Assembly: GCF_009835145.1 (NCBI RefSeq)
Contig: NZ_APKE01000026.1
Coordinates: 62,001 to 126,000 of the forward strand
DNA from: Profundibacterium mesophilum KAUST100406-0324
GTDB taxonomy: Bacteria > Pseudomonadota > Alphaproteobacteria > Rhodobacterales > Rhodobacteraceae
DNA length: 64,000 bases
Reading direction: 5' to 3'
The notes below the pieces were generated by a model, which saw nothing but the letters and a program-made list of their open reading frames with translations, ran no database searches and was not told where the DNA came from. Of this stretch, positions 17,130-25,501 are shown piece by piece. The translations under genes were made by a program, and so were the position numbers. Position 1 is the first letter of the stretch, and each line of letters opens with the position of its first letter.

Positions 17130-18371
17130 ATGCGTTTCAAAAGCCACGTCCGCGCAGTCCTCGCCGCCGCCGCCCTGCTCGCCGGGGTGGCTGCGCTCCC
17201 GGTGGGCGCGCAGCAGCTCGAAGCGCCCGCCGAGGCGCAGGACCGGCGCGCGGGCGAACTTTTCGAGCGTGGCGGGATCGCTCCCTCGGAGCCGTCCCCC
17301 GGCGGGGCCGGGAGCGAGGCCGCAAGCGATGCGGATGCGGATGGCGTGCCGGACGGCGAGGTGGCGCGGCTCGAGGAACTGCGGCCCGGCATCGACGTGC
17401 CGCTCAAGGTCGGCGTCGGACACCGGCCGCCTTATGCGATCCGGACCCGCGACGATGCGTGGATGGGGCTCGCGGTCGATTACTGGCGCGTCATGGCCGA
17501 ATCGCTCGGCTGGCGCTACGATCTGGTGGCCCTCGATGACGCGGCCCTCGAGAGCGGGTTGCAAAACGGCGATCTCGACGCGGTTCTCGCCTTGACCGCC
17601 ACGCCCCGGCGCGAGGAACTCTTCGATCTGACCCACCCCTTGCATACCGCGACGATGGGCGTGACCTCGGAGCGCAGCACCCGCGTCGTCTCGGTCCTGA
17701 CCGGGCTCATGGAATGGACCTTCCTCAGGCTCGTTCTCGGACTGTGTGTCCTGCTGCTGATCGTGGGCACGATCATTTGGCTCATCGAGCGCCGCCGCAA
17801 CACCGAACAGTTCAGCCGCAGCCCGCTCAAGGGCCTGGGCGACGGGTTCTGGTGGGCGGGCGTGACGCTGACCACGATCGGCTATGGCGACAAGGCGCCG
17901 GTCACGGCCCTTGGCCGGGGTGTCGCGATGGTCTGGATGCTCGCCGGGCTCGCGGTCAGCTCGGCGCTCACCGCCACGATCGTCACCCTCGCGGATGCCG
18001 ATGCCGGCGTCGATCTGCCCGAATCCCTGTCGGGGCGGATGGTCGGCGTCGTCGCCGGCAGCTCGAGCGAGGTCGCCCTGGGCCGCGAGGGCGTGTCGCT
18101 GCGCAGCTATGCCGATCTCGCGAGCGCCTTCGCGGCGATGAGCGAGGGCGCCGTGGACACGGTCGCGGGGGCCGCGCCCGCCCTGCGCCACGTGGTGTCG
18201 GAGGATGGCGGGCTCTCGGCGCGGGTGGAGACGACGGCGCTCGATCCGCATTACATCACCATCGCCCTCGCGCAGGGCTCACCCCTGCGCGAGCCGCTCA
18301 ACGTGCAGATCCTGCAACGCCTGACCAGCGAAAGCGGCTGGAACCTGTCGCTGCGCTATCTCGACGAATGA
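17130..18371 (+). CDS. GluR0-like ligand-gated potassium channel
   Basis: Protein of 413 aa built like a prokaryotic ionotropic glutamate receptor: signal peptide (about 1-27), first half of a periplasmic amino-acid-binding domain (about 90-190), membrane helix (197-220), pore loop with the potassium selectivity filter TTIGYGD (248-254), second helix (263-287), then the second half of the binding domain to the end. The ligand-binding lobes are thus split by a 2TM pore. Between signal and binding domain is a low-complexity acidic stretch with DADADG at 67-72, a calcium-binding-loop-like motif. RBS AAGGAG precedes the ATG. It would open a potassium conductance upon binding an amino acid in the periplasm; the ligand is not known. 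Confidence 0.9.
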   Translation: MRFKSHVRAVLAAAALLAGVAALPVGAQQLEAPAEAQDRRAGELFERGGIAPSEPSPGGAGSEAASDADADGVPDGEVARLEELRPGIDVPLKVGVGHRPPYAIRTRDDAWMGLAVDYWRVMAESLGWRYDLVALDDAALESGLQNGDLDAVLALTATPRREELFDLTHPLHTATMGVTSERSTRVVSVLTGLMEWTFLRLVLGLCVLLLIVGTIIWLIERRRNTEQFSRSPLKGLGDGFWWAGVTLTTIGYGDKAPVTALGRGVAMVWMLAGLAVSSALTATIVTLADADAGVDLPESLSGRMVGVVAGSSSEVALGREGVSLRSYADLASAFAAMSEGAVDTVAGAAPALRHVVSEDGGLSARVETTALDPHYITIALAQGSPLREPLNVQILQRLTSESGWNLSLRYLDE

Positions 18372-18393
18372 GGCGGCCGCCCGCGCGCGGCCC

Positions 18394-19095
18394 TCAGCGC
18401 GCGGGGATGGAGAGGCGCTCCATCACGTCGGGCACGCGCACATCGACCCCCGGAAGTCCCGCCACGAGCCGGTCGGCCGATTGCTCGAGCAATTCGAAGG
18501 TGCGGTAATGGCAGGGGATCACGGTCTCGAAGGCGAAATACTTCCGCGCCGCCCAGGCCGCGCGCTCCATGTCCATCGTGAAATGCCCGCCGGCGCACAG
18601 GATGCCGATATCGGGCGCGTGCAGCTCGCCCATCCAGGCCATGTCGGCCATGATGTCGGTATCGCCCGACAGGTAGATCACATGGCCCTCGCCGGCGATC
18701 ATGTAGCCCGCCTCGGCGCCGGCGTAGCGTGGCCCGTCAGGCCCCTCGATGGAGGAGGAATGCTGCGCGTTGACCATGGTGATCGCCAGCGCGCCGAGCC
18801 GCACCGTGCCGCCCTTGTTGAAGCCGGTCGTCTCGATCCCATGCGTCTTTTCCCAATGACCCATCAGGTCGAATATCCCGAGCACGGGTATGCCAAGCTC
18901 CGCCGCGAGCTCCGGCACGCCGCCGGTGTGATCCCCATGGCCATGGGTGATCAGGATATGGGTGGCGCCGGCGACCGCCTCGTCGCGGCGGTCCTGCGGA
19001 AAGGAGGGGTTTCCCTCGAACCAGGGATCGACGAGCAGCACCTGCCCGGCGATCTCGATGCGGAAGCTGGCGTGGCCGAGCCAGGTGATGTCCAT
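18394..19095 (-). CDS. UPF0173-type metal-dependent hydrolase
   Basis: Cytosolic metallo-beta-lactamase-fold hydrolase (233 aa). Conserved metal ligands appear in WLGHASF, HGHGDH and SGDTD. The start MDITWLG at 19095 is preferred over an ATG at 19116 because it has AAGGAG nine bases ahead and starts right at the fold; the longer form would have a poorly spaced site. Substrate unknown for this family. Convergent with the channel gene. Confidence 0.88.
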   Translation of the reverse strand: MDITWLGHASFRIEIAGQVLLVDPWFEGNPSFPQDRRDEAVAGATHILITHGHGDHTGGVPELAAELGIPVLGIFDLMGHWEKTHGIETTGFNKGGTVRLGALAITMVNAQHSSSIEGPDGPRYAGAEAGYMIAGEGHVIYLSGDTDIMADMAWMGELHAPDIGILCAGGHFTMDMERAAWAARKYFAFETVIPCHYRTFELLEQSADRLVAGLPGVDVRVPDVMERLSIPAR

Positions 19096-19252
19096 GCGCA
19101 AAACTCCTTGGATCATGTCCTTTCACGGAGGCTAGCGGGGCGGGGCGTGGATGGAAAGCGGGGCAGGAATGGAAAGCGGGGCGCGCGTGACTTGAAGCCG
19201 GAGGGGCGGGACGCTAAAGCCTCGCCTTGACCCAGATTCCGGAGGGGGCCCC

Positions 19253-19540
19253 ATGTCGATCGACACCGAAACCGCCGCCAAGGTGGCCAAGCTCGCGCGG
19301 ATCCGCGTCGAGCCCGACGCGCTGCCGGCCTTGGCCGCAGAGTTCAATACCATCCTCGGCTTCATCGAGCAGCTCGGCGAGGTCGATGTCGAGGGCGTCG
19401 AGCCGATGACGGGCGTGACGGCGCAGCGTCTCAAGCGCCGCGAGGATGTCGTGACGGATGGCGATCAGCAGGACCGGGTCCTTGCCAATGCGCCCGATGC
19501 CCGCGAGGGGTTCTTTGCCGTGCCGAAGGTGGTGGAATGA
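19253..19540 (+). CDS. gatC: Aspartyl/glutamyl-tRNA amidotransferase subunit C
   Basis: Small belt subunit (95 aa) of GatCAB, which converts Glu-tRNA(Gln) and Asp-tRNA(Asn) to the amidated forms. The sequence has the family's KVAKLARI helix and the EPMTGV loop, and ends [13 protein letters not shown]. The stop overlaps the gatA start by ATGA, so stoichiometry is likely coupled. gatB is not in the window. Confidence 0.96.
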   Translation: MSIDTETAAKVAKLARIRVEPDALPALAAEFNTILGFIEQLGEVDVEGVEPMTGVTAQRLKRREDVVTDGDQQDRVLANAPDAREGFFAVPKVVE

Positions 19541-21027
19541 TGGATGATCTGAACAGGTTGACGATCGCGGCCGCCCGGGACGGGCTGCGCGACAAGAGCT
19601 TCACCAGCGCCGAGCTGACCGAGGCGTGCCTCGGGGCGATCGACGGCGCGGACGCGCTGCGCGCCTTCGTGCACAAGACCCCAGAGATCGCCCGCGCGCA
19701 GGCCGCGCAGGCCGATGCGCAGATCGCGCAGGGCGCCGCCGCCGACCTGTGCGGCGTTCCGATCGGGATCAAGGATCTCTTCTGCACCGAGGGCGTGGCC
19801 TCTCAGGCGGCGAGCCGGATCCTCGACGGCTTCGTGCCGCAATACGAATCGAGCGTGACCGCGCAGCTTCGCGGACAGGGCGCGGTGATGCTCGGCAAGC
19901 TGAACATGGACGAATTCGCCATGGGCTCGTCCAACGAGACCTCGGTCTACGGCGCGGCGGTGAACCCGTGGCGCCGGGCCGGCAGCGACACCCCGCTCAC
20001 CCCGGGGGGGAGTTCGGGCGGCTCGGCGGCCGCCGTGGCGGCCGATCTGTGCCTCGCCGCGACCGGCACCGATACGGGCGGCTCGATCCGCCAGCCCGCC
20101 GCCTTCACCGGGATCACCGGGCTCAAGCCGACCTACGGGCGCTGCTCGCGCTGGGGCATCATCGCCTTCGCCTCCTCGCTCGACCAGGCCGGGCCGATGA
20201 CCCGCGACGTGCGCGATGCCGCGATCATGCTGGGCGCGATGGCCGGGCATGATCCGCGCGACAGCACCAGCGTCGACATACCCGTCCCCGATTTCGAGGC
20301 GGCGCTGACCGGCGATGTCCGTGGCAAGCGGATCGGCATTCCCAACGAGTACCGCATCGAGGGCATGCCGGACGAGATCGCCAAGCTGTGGGAGGAGGGC
20401 ACGTCGATGCTGCGCGAGGCCGGCGCGGAAATTGTCGAGATCTCACTGCCGCACACGAAATACGCGCTTCCCGCCTATTACGTGATCGCCCCCGCCGAGG
20501 CGTCCTCCAACCTGGCGCGCTACGACGGTGTGCGTTTCGGCCACCGTGCCGCGCTCGATGCGGGCGACGGGATCACCGAGATGTACGAGAAGACCCGCGC
20601 AGAAGGGTTCGGCGCCGAGGTGCAGCGCCGCGTGATGGTCGGGACATACGTGCTCTCGGCGGGCTTCTACGACGCCTATTACAACCGGGCACGCAAGGTG
20701 CGCGCGCTCATCAAGAAGGATTTCGACGATGTCTTCGCCGCCGGCGTCGACGCGATCCTGACCCCTGCCACGCCCTCGGCCGCGTTCGGGCTGGGCGAGA
20801 TGAGCGACGCGGATCCGGTGCGCATGTATCTCAACGACGTGTTCACCGTCACGGTGAACCTCGCGGGCCTTCCTGCGATCAGCGTTCCCGCCGGGCGCGA
20901 CGCGGAGGGGCTTCCGCTGGGGCTGCAACTGATCGGGCGTCCCTTCGAGGAGGGGCCCCTGCTCAACGCCGCATATTCGCTCGAGCGATCGGCGGGTTTT
21001 GTGGCCAAGCCTTCCAAATGGTGGTAG
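19537..21027 (+). CDS. gatA: Aspartyl/glutamyl-tRNA amidotransferase subunit A
   Basis: Amidase subunit (496 aa) that releases ammonia from glutamine for GatB. The amidase signature is intact: Lys79 in GIKDL, cis-Ser159 in GGSSGGS and nucleophile Ser183 in [10 protein letters not shown] tandem MM start gives two possible initiation codons (19537 and 19540). The downstream gene is a lipoprotein rather than gatB, so in this organism GatB is encoded elsewhere, as is common in this order. Confidence 0.97.
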   Translation: MMDDLNRLTIAAARDGLRDKSFTSAELTEACLGAIDGADALRAFVHKTPEIARAQAAQADAQIAQGAAADLCGVPIGIKDLFCTEGVASQAASRILDGFVPQYESSVTAQLRGQGAVMLGKLNMDEFAMGSSNETSVYGAAVNPWRRAGSDTPLTPGGSSGGSAAAVAADLCLAATGTDTGGSIRQPAAFTGITGLKPTYGRCSRWGIIAFASSLDQAGPMTRDVRDAAIMLGAMAGHDPRDSTSVDIPVPDFEAALTGDVRGKRIGIPNEYRIEGMPDEIAKLWEEGTSMLREAGAEIVEISLPHTKYALPAYYVIAPAEASSNLARYDGVRFGHRAALDAGDGITEMYEKTRAEGFGAEVQRRVMVGTYVLSAGFYDAYYNRARKVRALIKKDFDDVFAAGVDAILTPATPSAAFGLGEMSDADPVRMYLNDVFTVTVNLAGLPAISVPAGRDAEGLPLGLQLIGRPFEEGPLLNAAYSLERSAGFVAKPSKWW

Positions 21028-21066
21028 AGCCGATATCCTGAGAACGAGAGCAGGCGGAGAATTTGC

Positions 21067-21807
21067 ATGGCGAGATTCGCATGGGTGGCCTTGGCACTTT
21101 CCGGGCTCGCGGCCTGTGCCGCGCCGATGCCCGAGAGCGGCCCGACCTATTTCGACCAGTCGCCCGATGCCGGGCGCGGCACCGCGTTCGGGAGCTATGA
21201 TCCCTATGCCGCCGGCCGTTCAGCCCGTGACGTCGAACTCGAGGGCGACACGCAGGTCCTGCCGTCGCGTCCCGGTGAGCCCGTGATCACCAGCGCCGAA
21301 CTGGCGGCCGCCGGATTGCCGGCGGGCGGCATCGTCGGGGGCTCCGCCCAGAATCCGGTCGTGCCGAGCATGGCACCGGGCCGCCGCGAAGCCTCGATCG
21401 TCGTCGATACCGACAATCCGGGCATCTCGGACGAGCAGGATTTCCAGGCCGTCTCGGGCCGGGTCTCGATCGAGGACGACAAGGAGCGCATCGCCGCGCA
21501 ACGCGAGGCCTATCGCGTGATCCAGCCCACCGCGCTGCCGCGCCGCTCGGGCGGGGAGGGGCCGAACATCGTAGACTACGCCCTGCGCAGCACCAACAAG
21601 GTGGGCGAATCGCTCTACAGCCGGTCGGGCTTCAACGCTCAGTCGAAATTCCTGCGCGGATGCGCCTCCTACGCCTCCTCCGATCTCGCGCAGCAAGCGT
21701 TCCTCGCCGAAGGCGGCCCCGAGAAGGACAGGCTCGGCCTTGATCCCGACGGGGACGGATTCGCCTGCTACTGGGATCCCGCGCCCTTCCGCAAGGTCAG
21801 GGGCTAG
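21067..21807 (+). CDS. Lipoprotein with C-terminal Excalibur domain
   Basis: Exported lipoprotein (246 aa) with lipobox GLAAC (Cys17). A long low-similarity middle is followed by an Excalibur-like domain near the C-terminus: CASYASSDLAQQAFLAEGG then DPDGDGFACYWDP, a DxDxDG calcium-type loop bracketed by two cysteines. Such domains are typical of surface proteins. It begins 39 bp after gatA; whether it shares the gatCA transcript is not clear. Confidence 0.85.
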   Translation: MARFAWVALALSGLAACAAPMPESGPTYFDQSPDAGRGTAFGSYDPYAAGRSARDVELEGDTQVLPSRPGEPVITSAELAAAGLPAGGIVGGSAQNPVVPSMAPGRREASIVVDTDNPGISDEQDFQAVSGRVSIEDDKERIAAQREAYRVIQPTALPRRSGGEGPNIVDYALRSTNKVGESLYSRSGFNAQSKFLRGCASYASSDLAQQAFLAEGGPEKDRLGLDPDGDGFACYWDPAPFRKVRG

Positions 21808-21821
21808 ACGCGGGACCGCGT

Positions 21822-22529
21822 GTGACGGGCTGCCCCTCACCCAATCACGGGCCGCGCCGCAGCATGGCGCGCCCCGATCTCATCGTGCTGCACTACACCG
21901 CCATGCGCAGCGCGGATGCCGCGCATGAACGCCTCTGCCAGCCGGAGGCCGAGGTCTCCGCCCATTACCTGATCACCCGCGAGGGCGCCTTGCGCAGTCT
22001 CGTGCCGGAAGCCCGCCGGGCCTGGCATGCGGGAGCGGGACGCTGGGGCGCGGTGGTGGATGTCAATTCCGCCTCGATCGGCATCGAACTCGACAATGAC
22101 GGTGCCGGTCCCTTCGCCGCCCCCTTGATGCGCTGTCTCGAGCGGCTCTTGTCGGATGTCATGGCCCGCCACGACATCCCGCCCGAGCGCGTCATCGGGC
22201 ATTCGGATTGCGCACCGCTGCGCAAGGTCGATCCGGGGCCACGCTTCGACTGGCGGCGCCTCGCGCTGGGCGGCTACGCGATCTGGCCAGGTATCGACGG
22301 GGCGCCCGAACTCGGCCCCGCGCCCCGCTCCGCGCTGAGCGATGCGCGTTTCGCGGCGCTGTGCGTCGCGGCGGGCTATGCGCCCGGAATGGCGGCGCAG
22401 GTCTACCTCTGCGCGCTGCGGCTGCGCCTCGCGCCCTGGGCGCGGGGCGCCCGCGGGCCCGCCGACGATCGCCGCGCGCTCTGGCTGGCGGAACATTTCC
22501 CCGTTGACGCCCGTGCCGGCACCGCCTAA
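21822..22529 (+). CDS. N-acetylmuramoyl-L-alanine amidase, AmpD type
   Basis: Zinc amidase (235 aa) cutting the bond between muramic acid and L-alanine in cell wall fragments. The Amidase_2 domain shows LIVLHYT (His24 as zinc ligand), AWHAG, and IGHSDCAPLRKVDPG with the remaining ligands. No signal peptide is visible, which fits a cytoplasmic AmpD role in muropeptide recycling. A C-terminal extension of about 90 residues follows the catalytic domain. The stop codon TAA lies inside the predicted rnpB promoter. Confidence 0.92.
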   Translation: MTGCPSPNHGPRRSMARPDLIVLHYTAMRSADAAHERLCQPEAEVSAHYLITREGALRSLVPEARRAWHAGAGRWGAVVDVNSASIGIELDNDGAGPFAAPLMRCLERLLSDVMARHDIPPERVIGHSDCAPLRKVDPGPRFDWRRLALGGYAIWPGIDGAPELGPAPRSALSDARFAALCVAAGYAPGMAAQVYLCALRLRLAPWARGARGPADDRRALWLAEHFPVDARAGTA

Positions 22530-22532
22530 CCG
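22504..22532 (+). promoter_or_regulatory. Predicted rnpB promoter inside the amidase 3' end
   Basis: TTGACG at 22504-22509, a 17-bp spacer and TAACCG at 22527-22532, with the RNA start expected near 22539. The amidase TAA stop forms the first half of the -10. Confidence 0.6.
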
Positions 22533-22538
22533 GGCGCT

Positions 22539-22912
22539 GCGCGGAGGGCCGGATGGCCGCACCTTTCGGGGTGAGGAAAGTCCGGACTCCAGGAGACGAC
22601 GGTGCCGGGTAACGCCCGGGCGGGGCAACCCGACGGAAAGCGCCACAGAAAAGAGACCGCCACGGCTCCGGCCGCGGCAAGGGTGAAACGGTGGGGTAAG
22701 AGCCCACCGCGGGGCTGGCAACAGCGCCGGCAAGGCAAGCCCCACCGGGAGCAATGCCGAATAGGGGTTCCACGGGCTTGTCCCAGAGCTGTCTGCGCTC
22801 AGGAACCCGGGTAGGCAGCTAGATCCGGCCGGCAACGGCCGGGGCAGAGGAATGGTCATCGAACCGCCGTCAGGCGGGGAACAAAATCCGGCTTACAGGC
22901 CCTCCGCGCATT
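22539..22912 (+). ncRNA. rnpB: RNase P RNA, bacterial type A
   Basis: Catalytic RNA that trims the 5' ends of tRNA precursors. The terminal helix pairs CGCGGAGGGCC (22540-22550) with GGCCCTCCGCG (22898-22908). Universal blocks are present in order: GAGGAAAGTCCGGACTCC, ACAGAAAA, GGGTGAAACGGTGGGGTAAG, CAGAGGAATGGTCATCG, and ACAAAATCCGGCTTA. Exact ends are inferred from the helix. It lies just downstream of the amidase gene and upstream of rpmG. Confidence 0.96.
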
Positions 22913-22952
22913 ACGGGGCTCCCATTGCCATCCTTCCCTGTCGGTTTGCCGG

Positions 22953-22979
22953 TTGACAGGGCCGGGCAAGCGCTTAAAA
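22953..22979 (+). promoter_or_regulatory. Candidate rpmG promoter
   Basis: A perfect -35 TTGACA at 22953-22958 is followed 15 bp later by TTAAAA at 22974-22979, about 76 bp ahead of the rpmG start. The -10 and spacing are imperfect. Confidence 0.45.
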
Positions 22980-23055
22980 GGCGAGGCTCAGGAATTCACG
23001 GGCCGGCGCCCGGGTTGTCGAGACATGCGCCGCCGCCCAGTCGAGGAGAGACATC

Positions 23056-23223
23056 ATGGCGAAGCCAACGACGATCAAAATCCGCCTCAACTCGACGGCG
23101 GATACGGGCCACTTCTACGTCACCAAGAAGAACGCGCGCACGATGACGGAGAAGATGACCATCCGCAAATACGACCCCGTCGCGCGCAAGCATGTCGAGT
23201 ACAAGGAAGGCAAGATCAAGTAA
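23056..23223 (+). CDS. rpmG: 50S ribosomal protein L33
   Basis: A 55-aa ribosomal protein, [20 protein letters not shown]..., ending EYKEGKIK. It is of the cysteine-free type, so it lacks the zinc-binding CxxC pairs found in other L33 proteins. GAGGAGAG precedes the ATG. It stands alone downstream of rnpB. Confidence 0.97.
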   Translation: MAKPTTIKIRLNSTADTGHFYVTKKNARTMTEKMTIRKYDPVARKHVEYKEGKIK

Positions 23224-23245
23224 GGCGCCCCGGGGGCGGTCCGCG

Positions 23246-23301
23246 CGGATCGCCTCTCCCGGATCATCAAATCCGGATCGCCTTGCCCGGATCGCCAGAC
23301 C
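23246..23301 (+). repeat. Four tandem 14-bp repeats after rpmG
   Basis: Units CGGATCGCCTCTCC, CGGATCATCAAATC, CGGATCGCCTTGCC and CGGATCGCCAGACC lie head to tail just after the rpmG stop and before the terminator hairpin. Confidence 0.7.
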
Positions 23302-23313
23302 CTGCATCTCCCC

Positions 23314-23346
23314 AAGGGCCGCCCGGAACATCCGGCGCGGCCCTTT
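23314..23346 (+). terminator. Terminator hairpin between rpmG and ZIP-like gene
   Basis: Stem AAGGGCCGC / GCGGCCCTT with a short CCGG inner region, followed by a weak T-rich end (TTTC). It sits between convergent genes and could work in both directions. Confidence 0.6.
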
Positions 23347-23408
23347 CGGTGTCCAGAAGGGAGGGCTTGGCGATCGGCCCCGTGTGGCCCCGCTCGGCCC
23401 CGTGCGGC

Positions 23409-24128
23409 TCAGGCGGCGAGAAGCAGGAGGGCGTAGCCTGCCCCGCCCGCCACGAAAGGCAGGAAGCGGCTCTCGCGCTCCTCCGGCAGTTCCTCCTTGA
23501 GCACGTTGAGCACGACGCCGCCCGCGAGGAAGGCGAAGAGCATTCCGATCCACAGCTCAGGCAGATGCGTCAGCATCCCGAGCGTCCATCCTCCCAGCAC
23601 GGCCGCCGCGAGAACCCAGCGCGCGACGTGGTCGTAGCGCGCCTTGTGATCGTCCCTGAGGCCGAAATCACTGGTCACGAAATGCAGCGCCATGGCGACC
23701 CCGTAGACGAGCAGCGGGACGATGCCGGGGGTCTCGCGATGCACCAGAAGATAGCCGATGATCACGTTGTAGACCGCGAAACTGCCGATATGGAGCCAGA
23801 ACGCCCCGGCCCCCGGTGCGCCGTCATGGCTGCGGCGCGGGGCGGTCTTCATCCAGCGCTCCAGCCCGTAGAAGGCCGCGAGGCCGATCAGTGCGAGCGT
23901 GTAGACGGCCTCCTCGGCATGCAGCTCGTCAAGCTCGAGCGTTTCGGCGAAGGTCGAGGCGTTGGCGCTCAACTCCGGCAGGATATGCAGGAAGACATAG
24001 GCGACGGCGACACCTCCGGCGGCGGAAAGCCATCGCGATCGCGGCGTGTGTTCCAGAAAGCGCAGCATGCCGATGAAGATATGGACGAGAGCGAAGAGAA
24101 GGGCGAAGGTCAGGCTGAGAACTGTCAT
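23409..24128 (-). CDS. ZIP-like integral membrane protein
   Basis: Membrane protein of 239 aa with about seven hydrophobic segments. FLHILPEL near the N-terminus and NVLKEELPEERE near the C-terminus resemble ZIP metal transporters, but the histidine-rich loop and the full ZIP signature are not evident, so metal transport is only a suggestion. The ATG at 24128 is used; a TTG three codons upstream is an alternative because neither has a strong ribosome-binding site. Confidence 0.75.
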   Translation of the reverse strand: MTVLSLTFALLFALVHIFIGMLRFLEHTPRSRWLSAAGGVAVAYVFLHILPELSANASTFAETLELDELHAEEAVYTLALIGLAAFYGLERWMKTAPRRSHDGAPGAGAFWLHIGSFAVYNVIIGYLLVHRETPGIVPLLVYGVAMALHFVTSDFGLRDDHKARYDHVARWVLAAAVLGGWTLGMLTHLPELWIGMLFAFLAGGVVLNVLKEELPEERESRFLPFVAGGAGYALLLLAA

Positions 24129-24178
24129 GCGGGGCAAACTGTCTGTCCCGCCACCCGGTTCCCGACCCCGCGAACGCG

Positions 24179-24208
24179 AAAAAGGGCCGGCAATGCCGAC
24201 CCTTTCCC
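24179..24208 (-). terminator. Terminator of the BI-1 family gene
   Basis: Read on the minus strand: AAAGGG(T)CGGC, a short loop, GCCG(G)CCCTTT and then TTTTT, a standard intrinsic terminator directly downstream of the BI-1 gene. Confidence 0.8.
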
Positions 24209-24237
24209 TTGTAGCGACTGGCCTGTGCTGGACCGCG

Positions 24238-24975
24238 TTACTCGCGGTTGCCCATGAACTGCAGCAGGAACATGAACATGTTGATGAAATCGAGATAGAG
24301 GTTCAGCGCCCCCATGATCGCCGACTTGGCGAGCCATTCATCGTCCATGCGCGCGGCATGCTGGATGTAGTCGTTCTTGATCCGCTGCGTGTCATAGGCG
24401 GTCAGGCCCGCGAAGATCAGCACGCCGAGGATCGAGATGGCGAACATCATCGCCGGGGAGGCGAGGAAGATGTTCACGATCGAGGCGACCACGAGGCCGA
24501 TGACGCCCATGATCAGGAAGGAGCCCCATCCGGAGATGTCCTTCTTGGTGGTGTAGCCCCAGAGCGACAGGCCCGCGAAGGCAATCGAGGTCACCAGGAA
24601 GGTCTGCGCGATCGAGTAGCCGGTGAAGGCCGCGAAGATCCATGCCATCGACAGGCCCATCACGGCGGCGAAGGCATAGAAGAAAAGCTGTGCCCCGGAT
24701 GCGGAGAGCCGGTTGATCGCGGCGCCGAAGGCAAAGACCATGATCAGCGGCGCGAACATCGCCACCCAGCCCAGGATGTTGGGCTGCAGCGTCGCGGGAT
24801 CGCGGAAGATGGCCAGCAGGGCGGGCGTGGACCCGACGGCCCAGGCCACGCCGGCCGTGACCAGCATGCCCACCGACATGGTGCCGTAGACCTTGTTCAT
24901 ATGGGCCCGAAGGCCCTCGTCGATCGCAGCCGAGCGGGCGCCGGTACCGGCACGGATCGTCTGATAGTCAGCCAT
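24238..24975 (-). CDS. Bax inhibitor-1 / YccA family membrane protein
   Basis: Seven-helix inner-membrane protein (245 aa) of the TMBIM/BI-1 family, related to YccA/YbhL and implicated in calcium leak and in FtsH modulation. The C-terminal half includes LTAYDTQRIKNDY, which carries the conserved di-aspartate region. The start MADYQTIRAG is set by a very strong AAGGAGG site; the open frame further upstream is not supported. It is followed by an intrinsic terminator, so it is a single-gene unit. Confidence 0.93.
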   Translation of the reverse strand: MADYQTIRAGTGARSAAIDEGLRAHMNKVYGTMSVGMLVTAGVAWAVGSTPALLAIFRDPATLQPNILGWVAMFAPLIMVFAFGAAINRLSASGAQLFFYAFAAVMGLSMAWIFAAFTGYSIAQTFLVTSIAFAGLSLWGYTTKKDISGWGSFLIMGVIGLVVASIVNIFLASPAMMFAISILGVLIFAGLTAYDTQRIKNDYIQHAARMDDEWLAKSAIMGALNLYLDFINMFMFLLQFMGNRE

Positions 24976-25161
24976 TAGTCGCCTCCTTGAAACCATCGGC
25001 TGTGCCCGACCAGCGGGCATCGCCTCTTTGCTAGGGAATATCGTGAACTCCCCGGCATTATTCAAGATCCGCAGGCATCATGTCATCAGCAAAAGACCGA
25101 GCGCGACACCATGACAGGGCAGGGGGGCGATGCCCCGCGCCATCTGGCGGGGCATGGGGGC

Positions 25162-25383
25162 TCAGAGCGGCAGGTCCCAGAAGGGGCGGCGGGCCTCGTG
25201 CCGGGCCTGTGCCCGGTTGAGCCCCAGATCGGCGAGCCGGTCGGCGGGGAGGGCGGCGAGCTGACGCCGCTGGCGCGCCACACTGGCCGATTGGCTCAGA
25301 AGGCCGAGCAGGACGGTCAGGGAGGGCGTGCGAAGGGACAGCGTGCGAAGGAACGGGGCGCGGGGCGCGGTGGTAAGGCTCAT
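25162..25383 (-). CDS. DUF1127 protein
   Basis: A 73-aa protein whose C-terminus carries the YjiS-like DUF1127 motif (RRQLAALPADRLADLGL, then a conserved Arg-rich end). In rhizobia such small proteins interact with RNA or regulators; here function is unknown. The start at 25383 follows the divergent LysR gene by about 118 bp, and the two probably share a control region. Confidence 0.85.
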   Translation of the reverse strand: MSLTTAPRAPFLRTLSLRTPSLTVLLGLLSQSASVARQRRQLAALPADRLADLGLNRAQARHEARRPFWDLPL

Positions 25384-25418
25384 GTCATTTTCCGAATCGT
25401 GATGCGTTGTCTGAATTT

Positions 25419-25471
25419 CATTCGTTTCGACGATCCTCTTGCCTTGCCTAGGTGAATAGGTAAAACGAATG
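25419..25471. promoter_or_regulatory. Inverted repeat in the LysR/DUF1127 control region
   Basis: CATTCGTTT at 25419-25427 and its exact reverse complement AAACGAATG at 25463-25471, between the divergent genes. Spacing (about 35 bp between arms) suits a LysR tetramer site. Confidence 0.45.
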
Positions 25472-25501
25472 CTTGATGCCTCGACGATCAAGGTTTGTGA
25501 T

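Noticed and set aside
21028-21066. Expected gatB downstream of gatA
   Set aside because: The next gene is clearly an Excalibur lipoprotein; gatB is not in the window.
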